Positions 10,413 to 21,716 are shown, counted from the first letter of the stretch. The stretch: DNA of 64,000 bases from Simmondsia chinensis (GCA_018398585.1 JAGTTD010000007.1:8335320-8399319); one strand, 5' to 3'. Notes: a model not told the origin generated them from the letters alone. Program-made: numbers and translations.

Positions 10413-10632
10413 CTGTTGTTTCATAGGTGAACCTGGTGAACACTATGACTGAGGGGATAGTAGACACTGGGGTTACCAGGCATATCTGCACAAACCGAAA
10501 CATGTTCCAGGAGTACCAGAAAGTGACTGATGGGGAGGTAGTCTACATGAGCAATCTGCAGCAGCACCTACCCTCGGAAAAGGGAATATTTGTTTAAAAC
10601 TCAATTCTAGAAAATTTCTTACTTTAACAAAT
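10413..10632 (+). pseudogene. pol: Copia-A protease remnant
   Basis: A short region reads TEGIVDTGVTRHIC near 10450, matching the copia protease active-site block (normally D-S-G-A-T-x-H). Serine is threonine here and the residue after glycine is valine. It lies between gag and the GAG-pre-integrase region, where copia protease is expected. Frame breaks surround it. Confidence 0.7.
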
Positions 10633-11524
10633 GTGCTGCATGTGTCTGAAATGCATTGGAATCAGATTTCGAGTATTTTTTTTATTAAAGCTGGTTTGAA
10701 ATTATCATTTAACTCAAATAAATTAGTCCTAACTAGGAATGGAAAATTTGCGGGGAAGGGATTTTGTAACAATGGTCTTTTTGTCCTTGATGCTGTTTGC
10801 ATGAATAATAATGATGGTACCTCTTCTGCTTATCTTGTTGAATCGCTTGACTTATGGCATGCTCGCTTAGGACACATAAATATTGAGTCAATTAGGCGAC
10901 TTAAGAAAATGAATATGATTCCTAACTTCAGTGATACCATCTTTAGTAAGTGTGAAGTATGTGTCAAAGCTAAACATGTTAAAAAACCCTTTAAATCCAT
11001 TGAGAGACAACCTGAACTCCTTGAGCTAGTTCATAGTGACTTAGGAGACTTTAAAAGCTAAATGAGTAGAGGTGGAAAAAAACGCTACATGAGCTTTGTA
11101 GATGATTACTCTACATACTCAATAGTATACCTCCTAAATACTAAAGATGAAGCAGAAAAAATATTTTTAAAATACAAAGCTGAAGTAGAAAATCAACTAG
11201 GAAAGAAAATAAAAAGAGTAAGGTCCGATAGAGGAGAAGAATATGTTCTAACTTCCCTAGAAAAATTTAGTGAGAAAAATGGGATAATACATGAGCGAAG
11301 CCCTTCTTACTGTCCACAATCTAACGGTGTTGCAGAGAGGAAAAATAAAACTTAAAGAACATGATGAATGCTGTGCTTATTAGTTTTGGACTACCTGATA
11401 ACGTGTGGGAAGAGGCGATATTGTCTGCTTGTCATGTGCTAGATAAAGTTCCTCATAAAAAACTACATAAGACCCCATACGAAATGTGTAAAGGTCGTGC
11501 GCCTAATCTGAAATACTTGAAAGT
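10633..11524 (+). pseudogene. pol: Copia-A integrase
   Basis: GAG-pre-integrase is shown by LWHARLGHIN and CEVCVKAK (the HHCC zinc site). The catalytic core has HSDLGDF (first D), a TAA at 11059-11061, FVDDYSTYS, VRSDRGEEY (second D) and SNGVAERKN (the glutamate). After a stop at 11353-11355 the similarity continues to about 11520 in another frame (DNVWEEAI, KTPYEM). It would integrate element cDNA. The DDE residues are all visible, but the frame is broken at least twice. Confidence 0.9.
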
Positions 11525-12916
11525 GTGGGGTGTCTAGCCACGGTTGGATTACATGACTTTAAACGAAGTAAAATTGGACCTAAAACTGTTGATTCTATTT
11601 TTATCGGGTATACTCATCGCAGTGCTGCTTATCGTTTTTTAATCAAGGGATCTAATAATTCATTTGCATGCTGTAGTACCATTAAATCTAGAGATGTTGA
11701 ATTCTTTGAACATACATTTCCCTTGAAATCTAATGATGCACGACCTACAAGTTTTCCTTCTCATACTGTAACTATTAACCATGATCGTACTAATATAGAC
11801 ACTTCTGAAATTAGAAGAAGTAAAAGAGCTAGGAAAGAAACCAACTTTGGACCTAATTTTGTTACTACTTTCCTAACAAAAGATAACTCCATAAATGAAG
11901 AACTAGTAAGTATCTATATGTTAGAGGAAGATCCCAAAACCTATGAAGAGGCTGTGAAATCGATTGATTCGACCTTCTGGAAAGAGGCTATTAATAGCGA
12001 ACTAGAATCAATCCTAAACAATTACATATGGGAAGTGGTAGACCTTTCTAGAGGATGTAAACCAATAGGTTGTAGTTGTGTCTTTAGAAGAAAAATGAAG
12101 GTTGATGAGACAATAGATAAGTTTAAGGCAAGATTAGTGGCTAAATGTTACACCCAGAAAAAAGGGGGTAGACTATTCCGATACTTATTCACCTGTAGCT
12201 AAAATAGCCACAATTAGAACCTTGTTTGCCCTTGCGTCTGTTCATGATTTGGTAGTACATCAAATGGATGTTAAAACAACATTTCTTAATGGTGACCTAG
12301 ACGAAGAGATTTACATGGAACAACCTGAGGGTTTTGCTATCCCTGGTAATGAAAAGAAAGTCTGTAAACTTATAAAATCTCTATACGGTCTCAAACAGGT
12401 ACCTAATAGTGGCATGAGAAATTTAATAGCATGCTAATTGCTAACAATTTTCATGTTAATAATGGTGACTCTTGTGTGTATTTTAAGACTGATTCAAATG
12501 GATGTGTAATAGTTTGTCTATATGTTGATGATATGTTGATTTTTGGCACAAATTTGAATGTTTTCAACGAAAAAAAAAACTTTCTGTGCTCTAAATTTGA
12601 TATGAAAGATCTGGGTGAGGTAGGCGTGATTTTAGGAGTTAAGATTGTGAGAACTCCCGAAGACATAAGCCTAAATCAGTCTTACTATGTTTAGAAGATA
12701 CTTAGAAAGTTTGACATGTTTAATGTTGATCCTGTAAGAACACCTTATGATCCTAGTGTACATTTAACTAAACATAAGTGTATTGCTATGTGCCAATCTG
12801 AGTATGTCAAAATAATTGGTAATGTCATGTTTCTGATGAACTATACTAGACCTAATATTGTATATTCTGTAAGGAGACTCAGCAAATACACACATAATCC
12901 TAATCAAGAGTATTAG
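11525..12916 (+). pseudogene. pol: Copia-A reverse transcriptase
   Basis: RT motifs across three frames: FWKEAINSELESI and KARLVAKCYTQK (11960-12160), a frameshift near 12170, then HQMDVKTTFLNGDLDEEIYM and KSLYGLKQ (12222-12437), a small deletion, and CLYVDDMLIFG near 12515. The catalytic YVDD and the upstream aspartate (MDV) are preserved. A linker upstream (11525-11930) contains RRSKRARKETNFG. The last open piece (12716-12916) holds NYTRPNIVYSV. The enzyme cannot be made as one chain. Confidence 0.92.
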
Positions 12917-13395
12917 AATGCATTAAAAAGATTGCTCAAATATTTGAAAGGAACTATGGATTAGAGACTTCACTATGGAAAGTTTCCCGCTGTTTTAGAA
13001 GGATATTGTGATGCCAATTGGGTATTTGATAATGACGAAATTAACTCCACTAGTGGATATGTGTTCACATTAGCTGGAGGTGCTATATCTTGGAAATCCT
13101 CTAAGCAATCTTGTAATGCTACATCTACTATGGAATCTGAGTTCATTGCTCTCGAGTTAGCAGGTCATGAAGCCGAGTGACTAAGAAGTTTATTAGGAGA
13201 CGTGCCATTGTGGGGGCTTCCAGCTTTATCAATATCATTTCACTGTGACAGTTAAGCTGCAATTGCTGTGCCAAAGAACAAGGTTTATAATGGCAAGAGG
13301 AGACACTGTCCGTAAAGTCTAGAAAGTGGAGTGATATCACTAGACTATGTAAAGTCTGAAAAGAATCTTGCAGACATTGACACAAGGCTTTTGTC
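12917..13395 (+). pseudogene. pol: Copia-A RNase H
   Basis: Similarity continues past a stop at 12914-12916: [50 protein letters not shown] and a VYNGKRRH/VISLDYV region. The acidic residues of copia RNase H (CDANW, ESEF) are present. In-frame stops near 12962, 13178 and 13250 break it. Confidence 0.85.
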
Positions 13396-14048
13396 GTAAA
13401 ATTATTGTAGAAATATCGAGGGGGGTGGGATTAAAAGTCTATACATGAATAACCTGTGATGTATCTAACCTGGTCTTAATAGGTTCAATGTGAAAAGTTA
13501 TAGTTTTATTCAAGGAATGCACTGTGTTTTATGTTGTCCCTCCCTATGGTGTGGCAGTGCGGAGACAGGTCGATAGCCATATCTATGGTGGTATAAGTAA
13601 GGCTTACACTTGATGGACACTGTCCGTATGATACCAAGGGGTGAGGTTAAGTTTGAGCTCTTAATGGACCAATATCCATATGTTTGGTGGTGTGTGGTAA
13701 CACACACTTAATGGGATCCACCTATGTAGGTGTGGGAGTGTGGCCGTTCCCTATGAAGGTTTAAGACTCTCCTTCTAAAACGCCTATGAATATCCAGGAC
13801 CAGTGCATGGTCGATAAAACTGGCCAAACTGCAGGAGTTGCCGAGATATGGAGTTTGGTATGTGTCCAAGTGGAAGACTCTACAACCCCTTGTGAGGTTT
13901 AAGATGAAAGTCACCTTGCAAGATGTTGGTCCTAAACTCGGTTACACTAGGTGATGATTCAAGTCGCGAGACATCGGGCTGAAAAACTGAACTCCCTTTG
14001 CCCAATCTATTCTTATTTTTCTCTTTCGCTTGTATCCTTTGTGGGGAT
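13396..14048 (+). other. Copia-A 3' non-coding region and polypurine tract
   Basis: About 650 bp after the RNase H remnant with no open frame of note. It starts with a G-rich stretch (GAGGGGGGTGGGA near 13419) and ends with TTGTGGGGAT just before the right LTR, where the plus-strand primer is expected. TGTGTGGT-type short repeats occur around 13550-13720, but I see no further coding content. Confidence 0.55.
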
Positions 14049-14893
14049 TGTTGGAAAAATGGTACAAGCTAAACTTAAGTATTATGGGAAAATTACTTCC
14101 CATATTGGAAAATGATGGACAATGTCTAGTTTACATCCCACGTTGGAAAATTGATGGGGAGTGGTGTAGTTTATATAGACCTGTGTAACCTCTCAGTTGA
14201 TAATTAAAAGTTGAGCTTTTATAACAATAGAATCATTTTGAACGTTGAAGCATGAACGTTTCAAGCCATTATACTCGCAGCTGCTTGAGTTTAGTATAAA
14301 TAGAACCTTTGCATGGTACATCATCATCAATCAACAATATTCTTCTTTTCTTCTTCTCTTCGGTCTTTCTTTCTCTCAACATATTTTGGGCAAAGTACTT
14401 GGCTCTCCTATCCGACGATTAACGAATGCATGTTAATAGTTGGATCGTGTTAATCCCGGAGGACGGCCGCCAATACAGCTCTTTGCACCAGAGCAGTGGC
14501 GAAATCATCTTTTAGAACAGTGGTATTTCCCACAGTACGGTATCTTCGATATTCTAATTGACTTTTCCACTTTCTGTATTATTTGATCGTTGTGTTTAGA
14601 TAATTCTCACTATAATTGTCCATTGTCGTTTTACTGCAATTTAATTGTTTCTTACTGTATATTTTGCTACAATTGTATTGGAATTTTCGCCCAAATTTTT
14701 GGTAATCTTTGCCGCAATTTTATTGATTTTTTTTCCTACTGGATTTGTACTGCAAATTTTACTATTGTTTTTGTTGAATTATTTCTATTGTTTTACTATT
14801 ATTTCATGTCGTTATTTTGTATAAATATTTCACTACGTATTCTACTACAACTTGCTCCGAAAAAGTGCTGTTTTATTATTGCTTTATCTAACA
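14049..14893 (+). repeat. Copia-A right LTR (845 bp)
   Basis: Begins TGTTGGAAAA directly after the purine-rich tract and ends AACA, the point where similarity to the left LTR also stops. It carries a TATAAATA at 14295-14302, a plausible core promoter lost from the truncated left copy. Confidence 0.85.
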
Positions 14894-15423
14894 TTTATGT
14901 CATATATCTCTCCGGCCTTTTGTTATTTTTTAATATTTTAAGTATTTTTAAAATATTTCTAAATATTTAAAATTTTTTATAAATATTTTAAAAAGTTTTA
15001 TACATATAAAATATTTCAAATATTTTCTAAATATTTAAAATTTTGTTTAATTATTTACACTTTTTTTGAAGTATTTAATATATTTAAATATTTAAGATAT
15101 TTCGAGACACCCTTAATCAAGTAGGGTGTGCTTAAATATTTTATAAAATACTTAAAATACTTTTTGAAATATATAAAATATTTTTATAATATATAATATT
15201 TTTAGTTATTTAAAATATTTATTAAATATATTAGCTAATTTTTATAATATCTCAAATCCTCCAAATCAAAAAACATTGAAAGACTTTTTCTTCATTTCCT
15301 TATTATGATCTTTGCATTGAGGGGTAGTGCTATGGTTATAATCCCATTTGAGAGGTAGAACATTTGATAGAGTAAATTTTAATGATAAACCAAACAAAAT
15401 TAAAAGGGATGTAATGCCCATTA
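14894..15423. other. AT-rich spacer without gene
   Basis: Very AT-rich DNA with iterated AAATATTTAAAAT-like strings (14930-15260). It has no coding similarity on either strand and separates Copia-A from Copia-B. Confidence 0.7.
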
Positions 15424-15966
15424 TTTTAGGATTGTGTTATGAAAATATGGGTCGAAGCTATCTTGCAACAAAAAATAAAGTTTGAGAGAAACAGGAAATT
15501 GACACATGATATTTACGTGGAAAATTGTGAAACGAATCAAGGGAAAAACCACCGGAAAAAATCGAAGGATTTACTATTAAGGAGATGTTACAACCTCTCT
15601 CTAAATACAAGGAAAATACAACAACAGCTTTCTCTTGAAATAGGAGAATACACTCAAAAGAAGAAGAATAAGTACAGGAGAAACTAATTTTCTATTTTAT
15701 ACAAATTTGGGTTGAAAAATGTATATGTTATTTTTGGATGTTTGGAAACTAAGGAGGGAAGTTTAATTTATAAAAAAAAAAGTTCTTGTATTCCCTTCTA
15801 TAATTTCTCCTTGAATCATGTTACATCCATTATTTTTTTTTTAATAATCCATTTTCTTTTCCTCATTTTCTTGAATGTGTGGCATATTCCTCTCGCGCCC
15901 CCCCCCTCTCCCTCTTTCCTTTGCTTATTTTTGGCAAAAGCCATGTAATATAACTTTACTTCCACA
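15424..15966 (-). repeat. Copia-B 3' LTR
   Basis: Aligns along its length with 20783-21305. On the minus strand it begins TGTGGAAGTAAAG, just after the purine tract AAGTGGGAGAT, and ends at a mutated terminus (TTTTAGG on the plus strand instead of TGTTAGG). A C-run near 15900-15906 falls in a pyrimidine-rich stretch. Confidence 0.85.
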
Positions 15967-16709
15967 ATCTCCCACTTAAAGTCACTTTTGGTAATCTTTC
16001 AATCCTTTCAATACTTGCCAATTTCATGCAGCTTATATTTCCAATAGGCCATAAGAGGATCTATACCATATAAACTTATCAGTGTCGATTAGCCTTGTCA
16101 TGACATCTGCCAGGTTATCTCTGGTGTGAATTTTCTGCATATCCACACTCCCTTCGTCTACTACTTCTTGAACAAAATGATATTAAACTCCTAAGTACAG
16201 GAGAAACTAATTTTCTATTTTATACAAATTTGGGTTGAAAAATGTATATGTTATTTTTGGATGTTTTGAAACTAAGGAGGGAAGCTTAATTTATAAAAAA
16301 AAAGTTCTTGTATTCCCTTCTATAATTTCTCCTTGAATCACGTTATATCTATTATTTTTTTTTAATAATCCACTTTCTTTTCCTCATTTTCTTGAATGTG
16401 TGGCACATTCCCCCCCCCCCCCCCTTCTCTTTCCTTTGCTTATTTTTGGCAAAAGCCATGTAATATAACTTTACCTCCACAATCTCCCACTTAAAGTCAC
16501 TTTTGGTAATCTTTCAATCCTTTCAAAACTCTCCAATTTCATGCAGCTTATATTTCCAATAGGCCATAAGAGGATCTATACCATATAAACTTGTCAGTGT
16601 CGATTAGCCTTGTCATGACATCTGCCAGGTTATCTCTGGTGTAAATTTTTTGCATATCCACACTCCCTTCGTCTACTACTTCTTGAACAAAATGACATTA
16701 AACTCCTAT
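15671..16709 (-). repeat. 523-bp tandem duplication across the LTR/RNase H boundary
   Basis: AGTACAGGAGAAACTAATTT occurs at 15671 and again at 16194. The whole interval between is repeated with few changes: about 296 bp of 3' LTR, the purine tract and about 225 bp of RNase H 3' sequence. The second copy ends at CTCCTA near 16707 and continues into unduplicated RNase H. The event came after formation of the LTR. Confidence 0.88.
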
Positions 16710-17084
16710 GTGCTTTTTCCTGGAATGAAAGGCTGAATTTCTGGCAATGTGCAAGGCACTGTGACTGTCAGAATACACTTGAATCTTCTCTTGCTTATGC
16801 CCAAGTTCTTCCATTAACCTTTGAGTCCAAATTGCTTCCTTGCATGCTTGAGTAGCTGCCATATACTCAACCCCTATCGTAGACAAGGCCACAACAGTCT
16901 GTAACTTGGACACCCAGCTCACTGCTCTTTCTACAAGTGTAAACACATAGTCTATAGTAGATTTACGCTTATCAGGATCACTTGTATAATCTGAATCAAC
17001 ATATCCTTGGACAATAAATTCTTGTCCTCCATAACATGATGCAGCATCTGAGGTTCCTTTGATATATCTTAGGATCCTCTTCAC
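16698..17084 (-). pseudogene. pol: Copia-B RNase H
   Basis: 128 residues: LRYIKGTSDAA, GYVDSDYTSDPDKRKST (first acidic residue in DSD), YVFTLVERAVSW, STIGVEYMAATQACKE (glutamate), VYSDSHSALHIARN (aspartate) and FHSRKKHI. The acidic residues look intact. It would remove RNA template during replication. RT upstream is degenerate, and the C-terminus lies at the duplication breakpoint. Confidence 0.92.
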
Positions 17085-18359
17085 AGCATTTCAATGCTCT
17101 CTACCAGGATTTGCCATGAATCTACAAACCATGCCAATTGCTTGAGCAATATTTGGTCTCATACAAATCATGGCATACATAAGGCTCCCCACTACTGATA
17201 CATACGATATTCAAGACATTTCCATCCTCTCCGCTTCACTTAGGACACATACTTGAGGATAGTTTATAATTGATAGTTAGCGAGGTAGAGATTGGCTTAT
17301 AATCTTGCATGTTGAAGTGCCACAAGATTTTCTTGAGATAGTTCTTTGGTGAAAGCCAAATCGTCCTATCATTTCTGTCTCAGTGAATTTACATCCCTAA
17401 AATCTTGTTTGCTGGTCCCAAGTCCTTCATATCAAACTCCCTAGTCAACTGTGCCTTCAATTCTTGGACTCGATCTTTACTGGGGACTATTATCAGCATA
17501 ATAGCCACATACTTTAGAAAAATAATGAAGTCATTATCACCAAACCTTCTCTAATATGCATAGTGGATTGAACTCAGTCTGTTGTATCTGAGGCTAATTA
17601 TGAAGGAATCAAATCTCTTGTACCAACATCTAGGCACCTGCTTTAGACCGTATAGAGATTTGGTTAACTTGCAAACCAAGTTCTCTTTTCCTTTCTCTTC
17701 AAAACCTTTTCGTTGGAGCTTATATATCTCTTTTTTAAGTTCACCATGAAGAAAATCAATTTTTACATCTAACTGTTCTAGATGTAAATCAAGCCAAGAC
17801 TACTTTGATAGTCATAAGTCTAACAACTGGAGAAAATATCTCATTGAAATCAATACCTTCCTTCTGGCCGTATCCTTGACCACTAGTCTTGCACGGCATC
17901 GCTCCACTTGGTCGTTGATATCTCATTTGATCTTGTAGACCCACTTGTTACCAGTAGCTTTTCGTCCATGTGGAAGTGGAACAAGTTCCCTGGTTTTGAT
18001 TTTGTCCAAAGCTTTAGTTTCTTCCTGCATTTATGTCAGCCACAGGAAAACAACAAGACTATTTAAAGCCTCCTGAAAAGTTGATGGCTCTCCATCTTCT
18101 GCTAGAAGACAATATGCATCATTGCTTGCCATAATATAATATGAGTGCCATGAAGGATTTCTTGTTTGACGTGATGCTTGTCGGACTTCTATCTTAGTGG
18201 CCTCGTTTAGTTCTTGTTCTTCATGCTCTTGTACTACTTCAGAAGAATCTTCCTTTTCTGACTTATCTTCTATTTGTATTATAGTGGTCGCTTTTAAAGT
18301 ACTGCCATTTTCTTTCTAATTTTGCAGTTCACTTTCTCCAAATATCACTTCTCTGTTGA
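17085..18359 (-). pseudogene. pol: Copia-B reverse transcriptase, heavily degraded
   Basis: No long open frame, but codon-level similarity to copia RT is readable on the minus strand in several frames. Near 17480-17530 the catalytic box appears as YVAIMLI instead of YVDDMLI, so both aspartates are lost. YGLKQ-like, KLDVKNAFL-like and VYKIKYK-like remnants appear between 17640 and 17960. RT would have copied the element RNA. Confidence 0.78.
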
Positions 18360-19137
18360 CTATAATCTTGTGGGCAGTAGGATCCCACAGACGATACCCT
18401 TTAACACCGTCAGTATATCCAAGAATATACATTTTCTAGACTTCGGGCCCAACTTTGTTCTTTCTTGGAAATTATACATCACATATGCAGGACACCAAAA
18501 CACACGTAGAGAAGAATAATCTGTTGGCTCACTAGTCCACATCTCTATTGGTGTCTTCAAACCAATTGCCGTTGATGGTGACCGATTTATCACATAGCTA
18601 GCGGTTTTGGCAGCTTCTGCCAAAATGACTTGGCTAGACCTAGAGTCCTCAACATCGCTTTTGTTCTTTCCAAGAGAGTTCTGTTCATTCGCTCTGCTAC
18701 CTCATTTTGTTGAGAGGTATGTGCAACAGTAAATTGTCTTTGAATACCCTCTTGCTTGCAAAATGTGAGAAAATTACCATCTGTATATTCTCCTCCGTTA
18801 TCTGTCCTTAAACACTTGATCTTTTTTCCAAATTCAAGTTCACTCACGCTTTGAAGTCTTTAAATGTTGGAAATACATTTGACTTCTTCTTGATTGGATA
18901 CACCCACAATCTCTCGGAGTAGTCATCAATGAATGATACAAAGTACTTTGCTTCTCCTTGGGATATAACTGGTGACTTCCACACTTCAGAATGAATCAAG
19001 TCTAGAATGTGTGTACTTCTAGTAGTAGATCTTTCAAACTTTAATCTATCTTGTTTACTTGTAACACAGTGCTCATAGAAAGGTAGGTTTATCGATTTGA
19101 GCCCTGGAAGGACTTTACGTTCTAAGAGAATCTTCAA
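18360..19137 (-). pseudogene. pol: Copia-B integrase
   Basis: Three overlapping open pieces. 18844-19137 has CVTSKQ (zinc site), DLIHSEVW (first catalytic position, D to E here) and SFIDDYSERLWVYP. 18590-18847 has LRTDNGGEY (second D), SQQNEVAERMNR (glutamate) and LLERTKAML. 18360-18623 has NRSPSTAIGLKTPIEMW and VFWCPAYVM. Each boundary is a frameshift. The order and motifs match Tnt1-like integrase. Confidence 0.9.
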
Positions 19138-19575
19138 ACCTCATTCCGACATGTGGCCCAATTTGTAATGCCACATTATCGTTGATTCTTCTCGGTCAGC
19201 AGATGCAACAAATGCGTCTGCCACCTCCAACGTATCTCCCAATAGTATGTATAGATTTGCTGCGATCTTTTTTGCTTTCATCACCACAAGTGCTCCTTTT
19301 ATGACCTTCATGATCCCATTTTCAAATTAAGTCTTGCAACCAAAGTCATCTAATTGTCAAATAGACAATAGATTTTTCTTTAATCCCTTCATGTGTCGTA
19401 CCCCTTGAATTGTGCGAATCGTATTATCATACCTTTTCAACTTGATAATACCAAGACCAATTATTTCTAAGGCATGATCATTACCCATGAACATGGATCC
19501 TCCAGACATAGGTTCATATGTGTAAAACCAATTTCTATGAAAGGTCATATGCCATGCTGCTCCTGAATCTGTCAT
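19138..19575 (-). pseudogene. pol: Copia-B protease and GAG-pre-integrase
   Basis: The open piece 19357-19575 begins TDSGAAWHMTFHR, the copia protease active site (DSGA) followed by the conserved WHM, then GSMFMGNDHALEIIGLG and HMKGLKKNLLSI. Between 19138 and 19356 degenerate sequence covers the HHCC approach, including LWHYKLGHMS-like residues near 19145-19170. It would mature the polyprotein. Confidence 0.85.
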
Positions 19576-19711
19576 CCAAACATCAGTGAGCTGCTTTCCG
19601 CCTTTAGAACCACTTGATACTTCGCTATATAGGATTTCTCCATCATCAGAGGTACTAGCAACACATCCCTGAGAAGTTGTTGCTTCAGGAGTCTTCTCTC
19701 CATTCTTCTTG

Positions 19712-20706
19712 TTATACCAATAATCCTTTTTTTACGTGCCCTCTCTTGCCATAGTTGTAGCATTTGTCATTTTTCTTGCTTATTGACTTTGATGTAACAT
19801 TGTTGTGACTCCCACTAGAGCCATGTTTCGTTGATCTTCCTCTCGTCATCGATAGTGCCTCTACTTGCTTTGAGATTTCTGATCTATCTTCCTTGTTCTT
19901 ACGCCTAGATTCCTCTTCTAGAATAGCAGCTACAACATCATCGAAGATTAGGTCTGCAAGTACATTAGTTGTGATGTTGATGATGAGTTGATCATTCGAA
20001 TCGGGTAGACTTTGTAGTAGACGCTCTGCACATTCAGGTGCTGCTATTATGCAACCTAATGTTGTAAGTTGGGAAAATAACATATTCAGATTGTTAATAT
20101 GATTCGTCACCGAAGTGGATTCACTCATTCGAAGAGTGTAGAGTAGCAACAACAATGGACCTCAAGGGCTCCCGCATAAGCGGGGTCTGAGAAGGGTGAA
20201 TGCATACAGTCTTACCCCTTCAGGGTGTAACCCTATCGAGAAGCTATTTCCGAGAACCCCCAACCTTATAGGGTTGGCAATAGGAGGACTTCCCAGGAGG
20301 TTACCCATTCTGGTACTACTCTCGCCCAAACACGCTTAACTTTGGAGTTCTAATGGGATCCGAAAAGTGTAGAGTCTCCTCTTTAAAAATATCTTATTAT
20401 GAAGTGACTTGACCTCGTACAATTTGGTTAATGAATCCGAAATTCTTTGGCTTATTTCTTCTTTGCAACGGACGACAATACTGAATATGCCAATGCTATA
20501 TGCAAGTTGGCAATAATATTGTCATTCATCTCCTTCCATTTGGCATCAATTATCTCTACTAGTTTGTCTCCGATTGCTGCTAAGCAATTTTCCTTCCTCA
20601 AAACTGCCTTCACCTTCAATTTCCACAATGAGAAATTACTCCCATTAAACTTCTCAATTTCGAACTTTGCTACCATTATGTTAATGATAATTGCTCCTTT
20701 ACCCAA
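19712..20706 (-). pseudogene. gag: Copia-B gag, split by a 5S-headed SINE
   Basis: The N-terminal part (20452-20706) has KFEIEKFNGSNFSLWK, typical of Tnt1-like gag. The C-terminal part (19712-20155) has LRMSESTSVTNHINNL, RLLQSLPDS and a knuckle CYNYGKRGHVKKG, in which the second cysteine is tyrosine. The two parts are separated by the SINE and its target-site duplication. Gag codons read continuously across the duplicated 10 bp, so the SINE was added to an existing gag. A frameshift lies upstream of 20376. Confidence 0.88.
20145..20365 (-). mobile_element. SINE with 5S rRNA-derived head and Au-like tail (copy 1)
   Basis: On the minus strand, 20365 to about 20268 matches plant 5S rRNA from about nucleotide 31 onward, including AGTTAAGCGTG, GGGCGAGAGTAGTAC and ACCTCCTGGGAAGTCC, which cover the internal control regions. 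It continues into a tail with GGTTCTCGGAAATAGC, GACTGTATGCATTCACCC and GACCCCGCTTATGCGGGAGC, resembling Au-type plant SINE 3' regions, and ends in TTGTTGTTG. Exact 10-bp duplications AGTGTAGAGT (20135-20144 and 20366-20375) bound it. The first ~30 nt of the 5S head are missing, so it is probably 5'-truncated. Confidence 0.85.
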
Positions 20707-20770
20707 ATCAGATTTTATTATTCATGTGAATAGTTTCGTATATGTGAACAACAACCCGACAAACCCGATA

Positions 20771-20781
20771 CTCTGATACCA
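20771..20781 (-). other. Copia-B primer-binding site
   Basis: On the minus strand it reads TGGTATCAGAG, complementary to the initiator tRNA-Met 3' end, one base inside the LTR end (20783). Confidence 0.88.
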
Positions 20782-20782
20782 T

Positions 20783-21305
20783 TGTTAGGATCGTGTTATG
20801 AAAATATGGGTTGAAGCCGTCTTGCAACGAAAAACAAAGTTTGAGAGAAACGGGAAATTGACACATGATATTTATGTGGAAAACTCGGAAACAAATCAAG
20901 GGAAAAACCATGGGCAAGGATAGAAGGATTTACTATTAAGGAGATGCTACAACAACTCTCTAAATACAAGGAAAACACAACAACAGCTTTTTCTCAAAAT
21001 AAGAGAATACACTTAAAAGGAGAAACTAATTTTCTATTTTATACAAATCTGGTATGAAAAACATATATGTGATTTTTGGATGTTTTGAAACTAAGGAGGG
21101 AGGCTCAATTTACAAGAAAAAAGTTCTTGTATTCCCTCTTGTAATTTCTCCATGAATCACGTTAAGTCCATTATTTTTTTTAATGATCCTCTTTCTTTTC
21201 CTCCTTTTCTTGAATTTGTGGCATATTCTCCCTCTTTCTCTCTCTTTCTCTCTCCTCCTTTTCTTGTTTTTGGCAAAAGCCACCTAATGTGACTTTACCT
21301 TCACA
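20783..21305 (-). repeat. Copia-B 5' LTR (523 bp)
   Basis: The plus strand begins TGTTAGGATCG next to the primer site and ends CTTCACA; both ends match the 3' LTR. A CT-rich stretch (about 21225-21262) and an AT-rich middle are shared. LTR divergence is clearly visible, so the element is not young. Confidence 0.87.
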
Positions 21306-21716
21306 CGTTGTAACCATTAACTGCTCTTCATCCCATACTAAACATGCCCTATAGTGTGCAAAAAAAGATTCATATTAACTCAATTGACATGAAACTTAAA
21401 ATGACCTAATTTGGTTAAGATAACTTGAAACCAAACAGCCTGACACAATCTAAATTTGATGCAAGCTTGGAAGGACCCAACTCGAATGACTTAAATTTAA
21501 AATGACCTGACCCCACTTGAAGTTAATCCAATATAACTCAAAGTCCAAAGTGATCCAATTTGATTGACTTAAAACCCAAGATGACTCAAATCCAAGAAAT
21601 AAACCTACTTGAGTTAAATGTGGTGCAATTAAGCTGACCTATAAATCAAAATGACCAAACCTGATTGACTCAAAACCTTGAGACCAAATAATGATATTGC
21701 AGTTCCATTACAATTC
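21306..21716. repeat. Degenerate TGACTnnAAA-rich repeat, left half (split by Copia-C)
   Basis: Non-coding DNA full of phrases such as AAAATGACC, GACTTAAA and AGATGACTCAAA at loose ~20-30 bp spacing. The same vocabulary fills 27600-28330. The right-hand end AATTCCAATTGAAATTGG continues after Copia-C at 24588, so Copia-C (with AATTC on both sides) inserted into it. It is probably a MITE-like element with AATTGGAATT-rich ends. Confidence 0.55.

Larger units (their letters stand above)
8965..14893 (+). mobile_element. Ty1/copia retrotransposon (Copia-A), left LTR truncated
   Basis: Direct repeats at 8965-9489 and 14049-14893 flank a plus-strand gag, protease, integrase, RT, RNase H series, the copia order. 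The right LTR is full length (845 bp, TGTTGG to AACA); the left lacks about the first 330 bp and is replaced by the 5' end of LINE-1. The simplest reading is that LINE-1 inserted into this LTR and the missing part lies beyond the window. The polyprotein has many stops and frameshifts. Confidence 0.9.
15424..21305 (-). mobile_element. Ty1/copia retrotransposon (Copia-B, Tnt1-like)
   Basis: LTRs at 20783-21305 (5') and 15424-15966 (3') flank, on the minus strand, gag, protease, integrase, RT and RNase H. The primer site beside the 5' LTR is of initiator tRNA-Met type. Gag carries the FEIEKFNGSNFSLWK and LQSLPDS blocks of the Tnt1 group. Two later events are visible: a SINE insertion in gag (20145-20365) and a 523-bp tandem duplication over the RNase H/3' LTR junction. 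No clear target-site duplication was found. All domains are broken. Confidence 0.92.

Noticed and set aside
20268..20363. Functional 5S rRNA gene
   Set aside because: Lacks the first ~30 nt, has several substitutions, and continues into a SINE tail between target duplications; not in an array.
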